A DNA stretch of 64,000 bases from positions 396,952 to 460,951 of the forward strand of contig NZ_LMKM01000007.1 in the NCBI RefSeq assembly GCF_001421515.1, in the 5' to 3' direction. Source of the DNA: Pedobacter sp. Leaf216 (GTDB taxonomy: Bacteria > Bacteroidota > Bacteroidia > Sphingobacteriales > Sphingobacteriaceae). A model generated the notes under the pieces. That model ran no database searches. It was not told where the DNA came from and saw nothing but the letters and a program-made list of their open reading frames with translations. Positions 35,501 through 44,252 of the stretch are shown here, piece by piece. A program made the translations under genes and the position numbers. How positions within the stretch are numbered: the first letter of the stretch is position 1; the number at the start of each line of letters is the position of its first letter.

Positions 35501-35802
35501 TTAATTGTTGCCTTATCAATGGCAATTGGTGCAGTTGATTTATAGCCAATGTAAGAAACTGAAATTCTATAGGTTTTATCGGCTACAGGCAAAGTATAGT
35601 TACCATCAATATCTGATGATACACCTTTTATAACCCTGCGGTCTTTATCAACAATTACAACCGAAGCACCGATAATGGGCTGTTTATCTTTTTTATCAAT
35701 AATCTTTCCCCGCACGTAGTTAATTTGCTGCGCACTGGCAATTGCAGACGCAAATAAAAAGCACAGCAAGGCTAATAAACGTAAAGTATATTTTTTAGTC
35801 AT
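32551..35802 (-). CDS. SusC-like TonB-dependent transporter (pair 3)
   Basis: 1083 residues with signal peptide (AIASAQQ), a carboxypeptidase-D-like domain (about 28-110, VRGKIIDKKDKQPIIGASVV), and DEVQIVSKAKADNGSG before the plug. The plug shows DPLIVVDGMPYDI and DAAATAIWGSRAANGVLVINTKRG, followed by the barrel. It starts 5 bp after the 740-residue FAS1 protein gene, so the two may be translationally linked. This is an ordinary SusC in length and motif content, clearly different in sequence from the pair 2 transporter encoded in the same operon. Confidence 0.96.
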   Translation of the reverse strand: MTKKYTLRLLALLCFLFASAIASAQQINYVRGKIIDKKDKQPIIGASVVIVDKDRRVIKGVSSDIDGNYTLPVADKTYRISVSYIGYKSTAPIAIDKATINFQLESADNQMDEVQIVSKAKADNGSGMNIDKRDQTSAIGTINAKELEDMQAASIDQALQGRLAGLDIAASSGDPGAPMQIRIRGTSSINGAVDPLIVVDGMPYDITIPSDFNFATSDETNYGQLLNIAPSDIKDISVLKDAAATAIWGSRAANGVLVINTKRGTMGPPTISYNFKGSYSKQPSPVPMLNGNQYSTLVLEEFYNAGRQFSTSEFAKEFQYDPNDPYNYFNYSNNTDWLKAITRIGYLQDHNLSISGGGEKAKYRASLNYFNQEGTTRGTSLGRLSARVNLDYQVSTKIRFSADIVYTHIDNENLYSTKVRDIAYQKMPNQSVYEYDEYGNLTSNYFSPLATAQGTYPGTYNPLAMANAASNHQLGERVIPKFSLQYQIVPDRLRLNANFQVDINNSKTKTFLPQIATGKLFTDAVVNSTGDVDGDGFTMASNITLAYTPELGKKHDLIAFARFDSNDSRRTGQGMFATNTASSYLADPSIDGRTNAVGSVYSSFAQSRSVGLLLNAQYKFLDRYIFNAGIRGDGNSKFGPNNRYGVFPSASLRWRVSGEPFMKRTEKFIDDFSFRASYGIVGNAPRGDYTYLNTYQNYGFSYLGMSGVYSSNLELSDLRWEKVAQSNLGLTLNMFKNAINMDFDVYRKRTTDLFYPGIAIPTYNGYSGVDLNVGTMDNQGWEFNLNATLIRKKNFRWDFSFNISHNENIIREIDPLYPRENKGKITSNNVFKVYIQENNPFGSFYGFKFKGVYKDLNSTIALDDSGNQIVGPNGQKVYMRFAYPSVDYVFQPGDAMYEDINHDGNIDYKDIVYLGNSNPNLTGGFGTGITINGNIRFGANFSYRTGYQIINGTKITTTNMNGFSNQSTAVLRRWRAEGDVTDMPRAVYATGYNFLGSDRYVEDGSYLRLRSVTLKYDFSKNFMKRLGMKSLSANLMVENILTFTKYTGQDPEVPVKLTAFSTVVDNSTTPPIKTVTLGLTANF

Positions 35803-35807
35803 ATCGG

Positions 35808-38030
35808 TTAGAATTGATATTTTAAGTAATTATTGATCTGATGGATTACTGTGCGGTTTGATAAAACATTGCTTCTATCTGTTGGCCCCAAAAGCACATT
35901 GGCTGTTCTGCCGATTACATCCCTAAGCATTAGCGTAGTGGTTGTATTTAATGCTATGGTAATTTTTGCCGCATCGCCACCATCGTTTTTCATCAGGGTT
36001 TCAAACTGCCCGATCTTTTGTCCATCGCTTACAACGGTGTTTTTATTGATGATATGATATAGTAAGAATTTACTCACTCTGGTAACATCCGAACCATCTG
36101 TAGGCGCAGTGGTGGGTATGCCCGTAGTTACATTTCCTGGTAAAACACCATCTTTTACCGCCTGCATTATGGCCGCATTGGTAGGAATGAAAACAGTATA
36201 ATTTACACCTTCTACCGTACCTTGTATAACCCCGGTTGCCTTGGTATATATAATGTTGTTGTTTAACAGTTGAAAAAAGTAATAATAAGGATCAGTGGTT
36301 AGGGTTCCATATTTTTCGATGTGTTTACCAATATTAAGCACAGTATACGTAAGTGCTTCTTTTCCATAAACCGCTGCTCCGTTCACTGGTGTGGTACTGA
36401 TGGAATCAATCGGGATACTTTGTTTGGCAACGGAAACGCTATCCTGTGTACCTGATGAAATCAGTTTACCGCTAGCGTATTTTACATACTCGCCGTTAGA
36501 AGCTTCCAAAATTCCTGAGCCTGTAGCAAAATTAGGCACTGCCCTATCGCCAAGGGCAATAATATGTGTTTGCAGAATTCGTTTAAGGGCTACTAAATCG
36601 CCTCTGATCGGGGCAGATGCAAAAAACGGATCGTAAATAAAACCCATTTTCCTTAGCGTTACATCAGGGATCATTACCACCAGATATCGCAATGTTGGTG
36701 TTTTTAAAGGAGCAGTAAGTCCAAAATAAATCAGCGCCTGCTTCATTACATTGTAATCAGGATCCAGGTTTACATTGCCATAAACTGTCGAAAATACATT
36801 TGCATTTTGTGCTTTGTTAATACCGTATAAAAAGCCATTGCTCAGCGCTTGCTTATCTACCACATCAGCTGCTACACGGGTTGTAAAATCATTTAAGGCG
36901 TTTGGTGTTGTGGCAAATTTGCTTGGCCAAACCGTTGTAGTAAATAGGTGTGAGTTTACAAAATCCTTAATAACATCAGGTGCGGATACATATAAATCGT
37001 TAAGGTTGTTTACGCCTTTTTTCTTCCAGTATTTTAATAATACCGTTTGTGCATAGGCATTAACAGCAGCATTTGTGGGTGCAAAAATGCTATAAGAACC
37101 TTGTTGAGCATCATTTGCATCAACTTTTAAATAATTTTCGTTGTTTGGCGAAAAAGCCAGTAAAGTACTGTAAGTTTTGGCGTAAACATTGGCTGTTTTA
37201 CCACTTAATACCTCATAGCGGTGAGAAATGTCGGTATTTAACGAATAAGTAACAAACTTATCCAAAAGACCTTTAAAAACACTGTAATCAGGCTTTTCAT
37301 TAATATATTGATCGATACTTTGAGGCGGACTTAACACCTTATCGATTACATGGATTACGCCATTTTCGGCAACAATATTCTGCTGCCCATCAATTAACCT
37401 TGCCGGCCCTATATTGTTGCCATTGTAAGCAGTATTTGGGTAAAAAAAGTTATAATCAGCCGCAGATAAACCATTAAAGGCCATGTATGGTGATAAGAAA
37501 TAACTGATATTTTTATTGTTAAAATCGGTTGCCAGATAAGAGCCGTTACGGTTGGCCGCAATTACTTTAATGGCATTTCCATTATTGTCTTTACCATCGT
37601 AAACAAAATCGTAATAAACCGTTCTTCTCCTAAAAGCGGTGTTTTTCACAAATCCCTTAACCGAGAAAAAATCGCTTAAACGCTCCAACTTTTCGCCATC
37701 GTAAACCATTGAGTAACGAACAATTTTTGAAGCAAGATCTATGTTAACTTCTGTTAAGTTATTCTCTTTTAAATAAGCAGCGAAGGCTTCATCAGTTGGT
37801 GCAAAAATCGTCCAGGAACCAGCTGAACTAAGTGTTTCTTTGTAACCTGCCTTATCGATACAATCCAGGAATTTGGAAAAATTACCTTTTGCCTGAAGTT
37901 GCTGGTAGATGGGATCACCCAGGTTTTCTGGACGGCCATAAAAGTCATCGAATTCTTTTTTCCGGCAACTGCTCAGGAAAAAAACAACTGTCAAAACGAC
38001 GATTAAAAATTTGGGTAAAATTTTACTCAT
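35808..38030 (-). CDS. Multi-FAS1 (fasciclin) domain lipoprotein C, first gene of the uptake operon
   Basis: 740-residue lipoprotein (FFLSSCRKKEFDD). About four FAS1-like repeats can be followed by their openings: FSKFLDCIDKAGYKETLSSA with WTIFAPTDEAF; YSVFKGLLDKF with YSIFAPTNAAVNAY; a weaker DYNVMKQALIYFGL with LRYLVVMIPDV; and YYYFFQLLNNN with YTVFIPTNAAI. Closing motifs such as NGVIHVIDKVL also recur. It leads a tight seven-gene operon and precedes SusC by only 5 bp. The arrangement places it where a surface glycan-binding or scaffold lipoprotein would be expected. CAGGAT element copy c lies 211 bp upstream. Confidence 0.86.
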   Translation of the reverse strand: MSKILPKFLIVVLTVVFFLSSCRKKEFDDFYGRPENLGDPIYQQLQAKGNFSKFLDCIDKAGYKETLSSAGSWTIFAPTDEAFAAYLKENNLTEVNIDLASKIVRYSMVYDGEKLERLSDFFSVKGFVKNTAFRRRTVYYDFVYDGKDNNGNAIKVIAANRNGSYLATDFNNKNISYFLSPYMAFNGLSAADYNFFYPNTAYNGNNIGPARLIDGQQNIVAENGVIHVIDKVLSPPQSIDQYINEKPDYSVFKGLLDKFVTYSLNTDISHRYEVLSGKTANVYAKTYSTLLAFSPNNENYLKVDANDAQQGSYSIFAPTNAAVNAYAQTVLLKYWKKKGVNNLNDLYVSAPDVIKDFVNSHLFTTTVWPSKFATTPNALNDFTTRVAADVVDKQALSNGFLYGINKAQNANVFSTVYGNVNLDPDYNVMKQALIYFGLTAPLKTPTLRYLVVMIPDVTLRKMGFIYDPFFASAPIRGDLVALKRILQTHIIALGDRAVPNFATGSGILEASNGEYVKYASGKLISSGTQDSVSVAKQSIPIDSISTTPVNGAAVYGKEALTYTVLNIGKHIEKYGTLTTDPYYYFFQLLNNNIIYTKATGVIQGTVEGVNYTVFIPTNAAIMQAVKDGVLPGNVTTGIPTTAPTDGSDVTRVSKFLLYHIINKNTVVSDGQKIGQFETLMKNDGGDAAKITIALNTTTTLMLRDVIGRTANVLLGPTDRSNVLSNRTVIHQINNYLKYQF

Positions 38031-38567
38031 AGCAAATTTATTGGATAACGAGAGTCAAAAAATACGGGCAATAAAAGGCTATGAATCTAAATCAATTAGA
38101 AGTTTAGGGAGAAAAATTGATCGGAAAGAATGCGTAGAGTTTTATTGCATAGAATTGTATTAACGTTCGTTAATTAAGTTTGGTTAAAAGGTTATCTGGT
38201 TAGAATTATTTCTTAAATATAAATAGGTGCCAGAAAATTTCCATCCTGTACTATCCTGTCTTTTTCTTATAAAATATTGCCATAAATAACGTACAAGCGT
38301 TCAATTACTTCCTAAATCGATTAACGTCTCCTAAAATTATAATTTGACTTCATTATTAGTAGATTTAATCATACTTAATTTTACGAAAAAGGAGTAATAA
38401 TTAAATGATTTTAGCTTTTAATTAGCGAATATTATCATCATAAATCCTATTCCAATGGCGGTATAAACTATTCAAAATAGCAATATATACCATAATATGA
38501 TGTTTTTTCACAGGGAAGAATAAGCAAAAGCTTTAATATCAATAATGGAATGATGGTTCAGGAAGGC
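38031..38567. other. Intergenic region with the uptake-operon promoter
   Basis: 537 bp, AT-rich, between the end of GH106 and the start of the FAS1-SusC/D operon, both on the minus strand. It holds CAGGAT copy c and, 39 bp beyond it, repeated TAACC words (minus strand starting at 38202, 38194 and 38186). No ORF, strong terminator or RNA gene is visible. Confidence 0.5.
38241..38260 (-). promoter_or_regulatory. CAGGAT direct-repeat element, copy c
   Basis: Minus strand reads GACAGGATAGTACAGGATGG. Both half-sites are intact and 10 bp apart. It lies 210 bp before the start of the seven-gene FAS1-SusC/D operon at 38030, in gene orientation. Confidence 0.77.
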
Positions 38568-41339
38568 TTAATTAAAAGCTGTAATGGTTACCGGCCCGAT
38601 TAAACCAGAAGGCATTACCTCCCATTTTGAGGCATCAAAATCTTTATAGTTAATATTTACAAAGTTAATTTCGTGGTAATTACGCCATTGGATTTTTTTA
38701 ATATCAATATCACGGATCCGGTTTGCCATTAAATTAACCACTTCAATTTTAATGGTATTTTGGCCTGCTTTTAAATATTTGCCAACACGGGCCTGAAAAG
38801 GGATGCTCCATAAAATGCCAACCTCCTTGCCATTAATCCATACACGCGCACTTTCATCTACCTCATTCAGGCTTAAAACATATTCTTTAGCAGCTTTTGA
38901 ACTCAGGTTAAAACTCGAAGTGTAAACCCCAGTACCAGAAAAAGCCTGTAATTTTGGATCGGTCAAAGTTGTCCAGCTTACCAGCTTGCTTAAATTCTGA
39001 TTTGCAGGAAGTTCAGGTCCGCCTTCAGTAAAATGTAATTTCCAGGCTTGGTTAAGGTTAATAGTATTTGCAGCTTTATTTAAATAAACCCAAGGTGTGT
39101 TGGTTGTAGGATTTTTATCAACCTTTAAAAACAGACTCTCGCCCGATTTAAGCTGTACCCGAACTTTTTTATCCCTTGCAGCTGCCAAACCAACATTCGA
39201 ACTTTGCGGATCCATAATTAAAACCTGTCCACGCTCATTTAAAGCAAGTTCGGTATCAATATCTTGCGCTGTGTGGTTTACCAGGTAATAATACTTGCCT
39301 GTTGTTGTTTTTCGTCTGATAAACTCAAGCCCGGTATCGGTTAAAGTTTCTCTTTTAATGGAAACGCTATTTAATGCCTTTTGCACATCATCAGCCAATA
39401 AAACCACTCCTTTACCAACTTTAAACTGTTTAATACCATCAGCTCCTGCTGTAAAAATTAATTTAGCCAAAACTGCTTTAAACTGTGCTCTGCGTGCTTC
39501 GAGATTATTTAAACCGGGAACATCTTTAGGTAATGCCTGAAAAATTACTTTTGCACCATTATTGGCGAGTTTTATAATTTGATTAAGTGTTTCTAAATTC
39601 ATCATTTCGCACTGCGGAACAATTAACACCTGATAGGGTGCTGCAGCAGCATTGGTACTGATCAAAGCCTGGCTAACCGTTGATTGTTTTAATAACCTAT
39701 CGGATGCAAAATCAAAAGAATAACCTGATTTGGATAAAGCTTTCGATAATTTATAAAATGCAGTTGGATGTAACCACTCATCAACATCGTGTACTTTTAG
39801 GGCCATATCCAAACCTTTAGCCTTATTCCAAACATCGTAAACCGGCCAGTAGATTAGAATTTCATTATCTGGTTTTCCTGATTGCAGAATGGATTGACAA
39901 CGGGCGATATAATTGTTTAAGCCCTGCGCTTGCGGCCACAAACTGTTGTTCGGGTTCATTTCTACCGAAGCATAAAACAGCCATCCGGGCCAGGGTACAT
40001 TTGCGGGCGAGTTGGTAGTGCCATGATAAAAAATATGGTTAATGCCTGAGAGGAACAATTGCTCGGCCTCTGGCTTACATTGTGAAAAGGATGTTTTAAA
40101 ATGCTCGGTTAACCAGGTAAAGGTTTCGGAAGAAGTTAGTTTTTTACCGCCCGTATGTGCCGCAGAAGAGGCAAATTTACTCATTATGGGATCTGGATCC
40201 ACATTACGAACATCTCCTGCATCGCGTCTGATGCCTTTGATTGGAAAATAACTCGAACCAAATGTTTCCGTTTCAGGAATATCGACTGCGCCATAAAGAT
40301 CAAGCAGGTTGCCTGGTGAACCATGCGACTGGTTTTTGGTAACCGATTTTAGCTGATGTGCCCAATTGGTCCAGTTTTGCGTAAAATTATGGAGTAAGAG
40401 TTCATCCATGGTTTCGCGGTAATCAGATTTTAGGCGGGCTATATTTGTATCTGTAGAATCTTTACCGGTTAAATCTTTAAGGTGAGCGGCCAGATCGTAG
40501 CCCCTGTTTTTCTTAAATTCCTGAAAGAAAGTTGGCGTCCAGGTTGCGCCATACACTTCATAACTGTCGTTAAAAAACGAGCGGATACCTTGTGGTTTGC
40601 CACCAAAAGCATCCGAAAATCTTTTCAGGTAAATGTTTACCGCATTTTTATCGAGGTGATCTAAAGTAAAACCTTCTCCCCCAGGTGCTGCGCGCTTAAC
40701 CATTTGCCTGGTTTTACCTGCAAAAGCAGCATAAATATTCCAATTCCCGCTCGCTGGCGACCAATTTAGAAATCCGTCAGACTGAACTTTACCAAGCAGA
40801 TCGATTACCTCGCCATTGTTTCCATAAGCAGTTAATGCTTTTAACTGCGCAAAATCTTGCTTAGCCTCTTTAACTTTAATGGCTTCAGTTAACTTTTCGC
40901 CAGCTTTGAGTGAATATTGTTGCGTGATGAGTTTTGTGGCAGCTTGCTCGGGCTTAATCTGCGGACCGCCAAACGGCCAGCCTGTTCCCGTATTCATATC
41001 AACCCCTAAACCCAGGGTATTGGCTTTGTTTACTGTAACATGTAAAATATTTATCCATTCTGGTGATAAAAACTGTAAATATTGCTTTTCGTAACCCTTT
41101 GCACCGTAAATGGGTGTAATTTCTACTCCACCGAGACCTGCATCTGCATATTTCTTTAAAACCAGGTTCAAATTCTGCTCGTCTACCGCATTTCCCATCC
41201 ACCACCAGCGGGTCCAGGGCTTCATTTGCTTTTCGATAACAGGCCAGCTACTTGTACTTTTTACAGGCTTTTGTGCTTTAACCAGACTAAAAGTTAATAT
41301 ACTTAGCAGCAAAATAGAGCAGAATCGTTGTAATTGCAT
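38568..41339 (-). CDS. GH106 alpha-L-rhamnosidase
   Basis: 923 residues with signal peptide (TFSLVKAQ). GH106 features: the start MKPWTRWWWMGNAVDEQNLN, then a barrel with GLGVDMNTGTGWPFGGP, SFFNDSYEVYGATWTP and SSETFTWLTEHFKTS. A C-terminal jelly-roll ends the protein (about 770-923, YVLSLNEVDESARVWINGKEVG). Enzymes of this family release L-rhamnose from RG-I or RG-II fragments and from glycosides. It is the last gene after L-rhamnose mutarotase, 4 bp apart, which fits rhamnose release followed by anomer conversion. Length and architecture are typical. Confidence 0.94.
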   Translation of the reverse strand: MQLQRFCSILLLSILTFSLVKAQKPVKSTSSWPVIEKQMKPWTRWWWMGNAVDEQNLNLVLKKYADAGLGGVEITPIYGAKGYEKQYLQFLSPEWINILHVTVNKANTLGLGVDMNTGTGWPFGGPQIKPEQAATKLITQQYSLKAGEKLTEAIKVKEAKQDFAQLKALTAYGNNGEVIDLLGKVQSDGFLNWSPASGNWNIYAAFAGKTRQMVKRAAPGGEGFTLDHLDKNAVNIYLKRFSDAFGGKPQGIRSFFNDSYEVYGATWTPTFFQEFKKNRGYDLAAHLKDLTGKDSTDTNIARLKSDYRETMDELLLHNFTQNWTNWAHQLKSVTKNQSHGSPGNLLDLYGAVDIPETETFGSSYFPIKGIRRDAGDVRNVDPDPIMSKFASSAAHTGGKKLTSSETFTWLTEHFKTSFSQCKPEAEQLFLSGINHIFYHGTTNSPANVPWPGWLFYASVEMNPNNSLWPQAQGLNNYIARCQSILQSGKPDNEILIYWPVYDVWNKAKGLDMALKVHDVDEWLHPTAFYKLSKALSKSGYSFDFASDRLLKQSTVSQALISTNAAAAPYQVLIVPQCEMMNLETLNQIIKLANNGAKVIFQALPKDVPGLNNLEARRAQFKAVLAKLIFTAGADGIKQFKVGKGVVLLADDVQKALNSVSIKRETLTDTGLEFIRRKTTTGKYYYLVNHTAQDIDTELALNERGQVLIMDPQSSNVGLAAARDKKVRVQLKSGESLFLKVDKNPTTNTPWVYLNKAANTINLNQAWKLHFTEGGPELPANQNLSKLVSWTTLTDPKLQAFSGTGVYTSSFNLSSKAAKEYVLSLNEVDESARVWINGKEVGILWSIPFQARVGKYLKAGQNTIKIEVVNLMANRIRDIDIKKIQWRNYHEINFVNINYKDFDASKWEVMPSGLIGPVTITAFN

Positions 41340-41343
41340 AGTT

Positions 41344-41652
41344 TTAATCTAAATGGAATACCATTTCTAAAGGGAATGTTTTTGGAGAATTATCGGCATT
41401 GGTTTCCATAATATCGGCCATGTATGCCCACCATTTTTGTACAATTTGGGTACTGCCTAGATCTTGTGAAGAGCTTCCGTTTTGTTGTTGCACAGCAAAA
41501 AGTGTATTGGTTTCTTCATCTAAAAAGATAGAATAATCGCTGATTCCATTCTCCTTTAACAAGGTGGATAACTCAGGCCAGATCTCATCGTGACGCTTTT
41601 TGTATTCTGTTTCAAAACCGGGTTTAAGTTTCATCTTAAATGCAATTTTCAT
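41344..41652 (-). CDS. rhaM: L-rhamnose mutarotase
   Basis: 102 residues with the complete RhaM pattern: [29 protein letters not shown], where His21 matches the active-site His22 of the E. coli enzyme, then [19 protein letters not shown] near the end. It interconverts alpha- and beta-L-rhamnose in the cytoplasm so that isomerase can use the sugar. No signal peptide, unlike all its operon partners. Tightly coupled to GH106. Confidence 0.96.
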   Translation of the reverse strand: MKIAFKMKLKPGFETEYKKRHDEIWPELSTLLKENGISDYSIFLDEETNTLFAVQQQNGSSSQDLGSTQIVQKWWAYMADIMETNADNSPKTFPLEMVFHLD

Positions 41653-41796
41653 TTTTTCAATTTTATTTGTTTGCGTGTGCCATGGTCAGTGAACGCACGG
41701 ACATTTTTTGTTATTAAATCATTTGTTTCGGTCTGTGAGAACACAGACCGAGGAGTTAGGCTTATTTATCTTCCGTACCACCATGGCCCACCCACT
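41653..41796. repeat. Tandem hairpins in the GH31-rhaM gap
   Basis: A perfect 9-bp stem CGGTCTGTG / CACAGACCG with a 4-nt loop lies at 41729-41750. A weaker relative, GTCAGTG / CACGGAC, lies at 41686-41704. They sit in the only sizeable gap of the GH2-to-GH106 operon and may be a partial terminator, an RNA-processing site or simply a dispersed palindrome. Confidence 0.6.
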
Positions 41797-44250
41797 TTAA
41801 TTCACTACAAAACTTAAATCAGCACTGTTATCTCCAGCTGATTTGATCCAAAGAATTTTATTTTTTGCATCATAAAACCAACCTTCGGTTTTATCCAGAC
41901 GATCTGGTGTTTTTAAATTTTTCAAGTTAGTGCCATTTTCTGAAACCCCATTTGGATCTGCTTTGCCTGTCCAATGTATTTTAGTTAAATATTTATGCTT
42001 AGTCGGCTTGAAAACACCTGTTGGTTTTGCCACTTTTAACGTTAAACCTGATGTTGTTAAAGCAGAAGTGATTTTTGTTAAAGCATAGTTTCCCGTTTTA
42101 TAAGCAGCACTCAAATTATCATCTTCGTACATATTGTATTCTGATGTTCCATATGGAAAAACATCCAGGGTAATTACGTCAACAGGTTTTTCTCCACTGT
42201 AGGCCATTTCTGGTTGCATCGGAATAATGCTGCCCGCCTTAACAAATAAAGGAATGGTATCTAAAGGTGCTACCACATGGTGATAACTTTTACCTTCATA
42301 TTTTTGGCTCGTCCAATAGTTAAACCAAGTACCTTCAGGCACATAAACCGAGCGGGTAATGGCTCCTTTAGTGGTTACCGGAGCTACCATTAAATTATCG
42401 CCAAACATGTACTGATCGCCTATTTCGTACACATTTTCGTCGTTTTGATGGTTGAGCACCAAAGCCCGCATCATTGGCAAACCTGTTTCGTATTGCTGGT
42501 GCATGCTGGTGTACATATAAGGGAATAAACGGTAGCGCAATAAATCGTATTTTTTGAAATTCCGCAAGGCATCTTCACCATATTTCCAGGGCTCTTTATA
42601 ACCTGGGTGGTCCATTCCAAAAACAAGTGCAATCGGGCTGAACATTCCAAACTGTACCCAGCGGATATACAATTCGGGATCGGCCTGATGCTCGAAACCG
42701 CCCATACAATGCGCCCATGAGCCTACGCCTGAAAGACCAACATTTAATCCGGCTTTAATTACCGGGGCAAAATATTGCCATTCGCTTGGCCAATCGCCTG
42801 CAAAAATATATGGATAACGTTGAATGCCTGAGTAACCTTCTCTGGTTTGATTTAATCCTCTAAAACCATTAAACTTTTCGAACTCCAAAAACGGGGCTTT
42901 GGCATAAGCTATCGGGAAAAGATTGTGTAAACGTTCTGCATCTTTTCCGGTAGGACCAACTTTTTCACTTTCGTTGGCCAGAGATCCAAAAGCACTGCCT
43001 TCATCAGTTTTTAAAAATTTGGCACCTAATTTTGCCACACGCATTACGCCATTATCCCACCACCATTGTGTTGCTTTCTCATCAAAAAAGTTTACAAATT
43101 CGCCTGGTTTGCCATTTTCAGGATAGGTATACCCCTTTTCCCGGGCCTGATCTAACAGGTTTAACTTTTTGGCATTATCAAAACGTGGACGAAGGTGCAA
43201 GCCAACCATCTTATAGTTCATGGCATAAATGCTGTCGAACATCGACTTTGGATCTTTAAAGGTTTCTCTCCATTCGAAAGAAGTTGCTCCTTTGCCGCCA
43301 ATTTCTCCAAAAAGTCGCCAGGTAGAATCTAACCAAAGCAGATCAACCGGAATGCCTAATGACCGATATTTTTTTGCCAGCTCAACCACATAATGATCAG
43401 ATGTTTGTGCCTCATAACCCCAGGTACCTCCACTGTATGTGCCGACATGTAACCCTAAGGCAAACTGTGGCAACATTGGCGATTTGCCTGTAATGCTGGT
43501 ATAATGATCTAAAATAGCGGGAAAAGTTGGTCCGTACATAAAATAGTAATCCAACTCGCCATCAGCAGCTTTAAAACTGTACTGATCTTTTTTAGTAGCC
43601 CCCATATCCCATTCGGTGGCAAAAGAATTATGGAAGAAAATGCCGTAACCTTTTGTGCTCATGAAAAACGGAACCGGGCAATAATTGGCCTCTAATATAT
43701 TATAAGCACCAACGGCATGAGGCAAACCTTTACCACGACCAACATTTAAGGTTAGTTTTTTAAATCGGCGGTCCATAAAATCCATGCGTTCCCCAAAACC
43801 AAAGAAATGCTCATCGGCCTCCAGTTTTTTGGTTACCCCTACTTTTGTATTTTCTTTGGCTAATGCCCCATTTGTTTCGCTGCTCAATAATTTTCCTTTT
43901 GCATCAAAAACATCAATCCTGAACGGATTTTTGTATAATTTAAGCACCAATTTTGACGTGGCAAGTAAGAAATGATCCTTTTTATCCGAAATTTTAACAG
44001 CTACATTGGCCCAGTTGTAATTTATCACCATCAGGTTTTCATTGGCTTCGAATTTACCGTTCCAACTGCTTCTAACCCTAAATATTTCTGGTGTACAGAA
44101 CTCCAATTTCACCTCTCCTTTTGTGGTTAAAAATGAAATGGTATTACCTGTTTTCTTAAAACCAGATTTATAATCGCCGATACTTTGTGCCCTGGCAATG
44201 GCAAACATAAAAATTAAGGAAAGGGCAAAAGCTAAAAGTTTCTTCATCAT
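41797..44250 (-). CDS. GH31 alpha-xylosidase / alpha-glucosidase family enzyme
   Basis: 817 residues with signal peptide (AIARAQS). GH31 parts: N-terminal beta-sandwich (HFFGFGERMDFMDRR), barrel from about 265 with VDLLWLDSTWRLFG, nucleophile Asp416 in FLKTDEGSAFG and acid/base Asp486 in FAGDWPSEWQ, then proximal and distal beta domains (VAPVTTKGAITRSVYVPEGTWFNYW). The family covers alpha-xylosidases, glucosidases and galactosidases; the KTDEGS loop is closer to the alpha-xylosidase kind than to WxDMNE glucosidases. Overlapping operon with GH115 at a gap of 2 bp. Confidence 0.92.
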   Translation of the reverse strand: MMKKLLAFALSLIFMFAIARAQSIGDYKSGFKKTGNTISFLTTKGEVKLEFCTPEIFRVRSSWNGKFEANENLMVINYNWANVAVKISDKKDHFLLATSKLVLKLYKNPFRIDVFDAKGKLLSSETNGALAKENTKVGVTKKLEADEHFFGFGERMDFMDRRFKKLTLNVGRGKGLPHAVGAYNILEANYCPVPFFMSTKGYGIFFHNSFATEWDMGATKKDQYSFKAADGELDYYFMYGPTFPAILDHYTSITGKSPMLPQFALGLHVGTYSGGTWGYEAQTSDHYVVELAKKYRSLGIPVDLLWLDSTWRLFGEIGGKGATSFEWRETFKDPKSMFDSIYAMNYKMVGLHLRPRFDNAKKLNLLDQAREKGYTYPENGKPGEFVNFFDEKATQWWWDNGVMRVAKLGAKFLKTDEGSAFGSLANESEKVGPTGKDAERLHNLFPIAYAKAPFLEFEKFNGFRGLNQTREGYSGIQRYPYIFAGDWPSEWQYFAPVIKAGLNVGLSGVGSWAHCMGGFEHQADPELYIRWVQFGMFSPIALVFGMDHPGYKEPWKYGEDALRNFKKYDLLRYRLFPYMYTSMHQQYETGLPMMRALVLNHQNDENVYEIGDQYMFGDNLMVAPVTTKGAITRSVYVPEGTWFNYWTSQKYEGKSYHHVVAPLDTIPLFVKAGSIIPMQPEMAYSGEKPVDVITLDVFPYGTSEYNMYEDDNLSAAYKTGNYALTKITSALTTSGLTLKVAKPTGVFKPTKHKYLTKIHWTGKADPNGVSENGTNLKNLKTPDRLDKTEGWFYDAKNKILWIKSAGDNSADLSFVVN

Positions 44251-44252
44251 AT

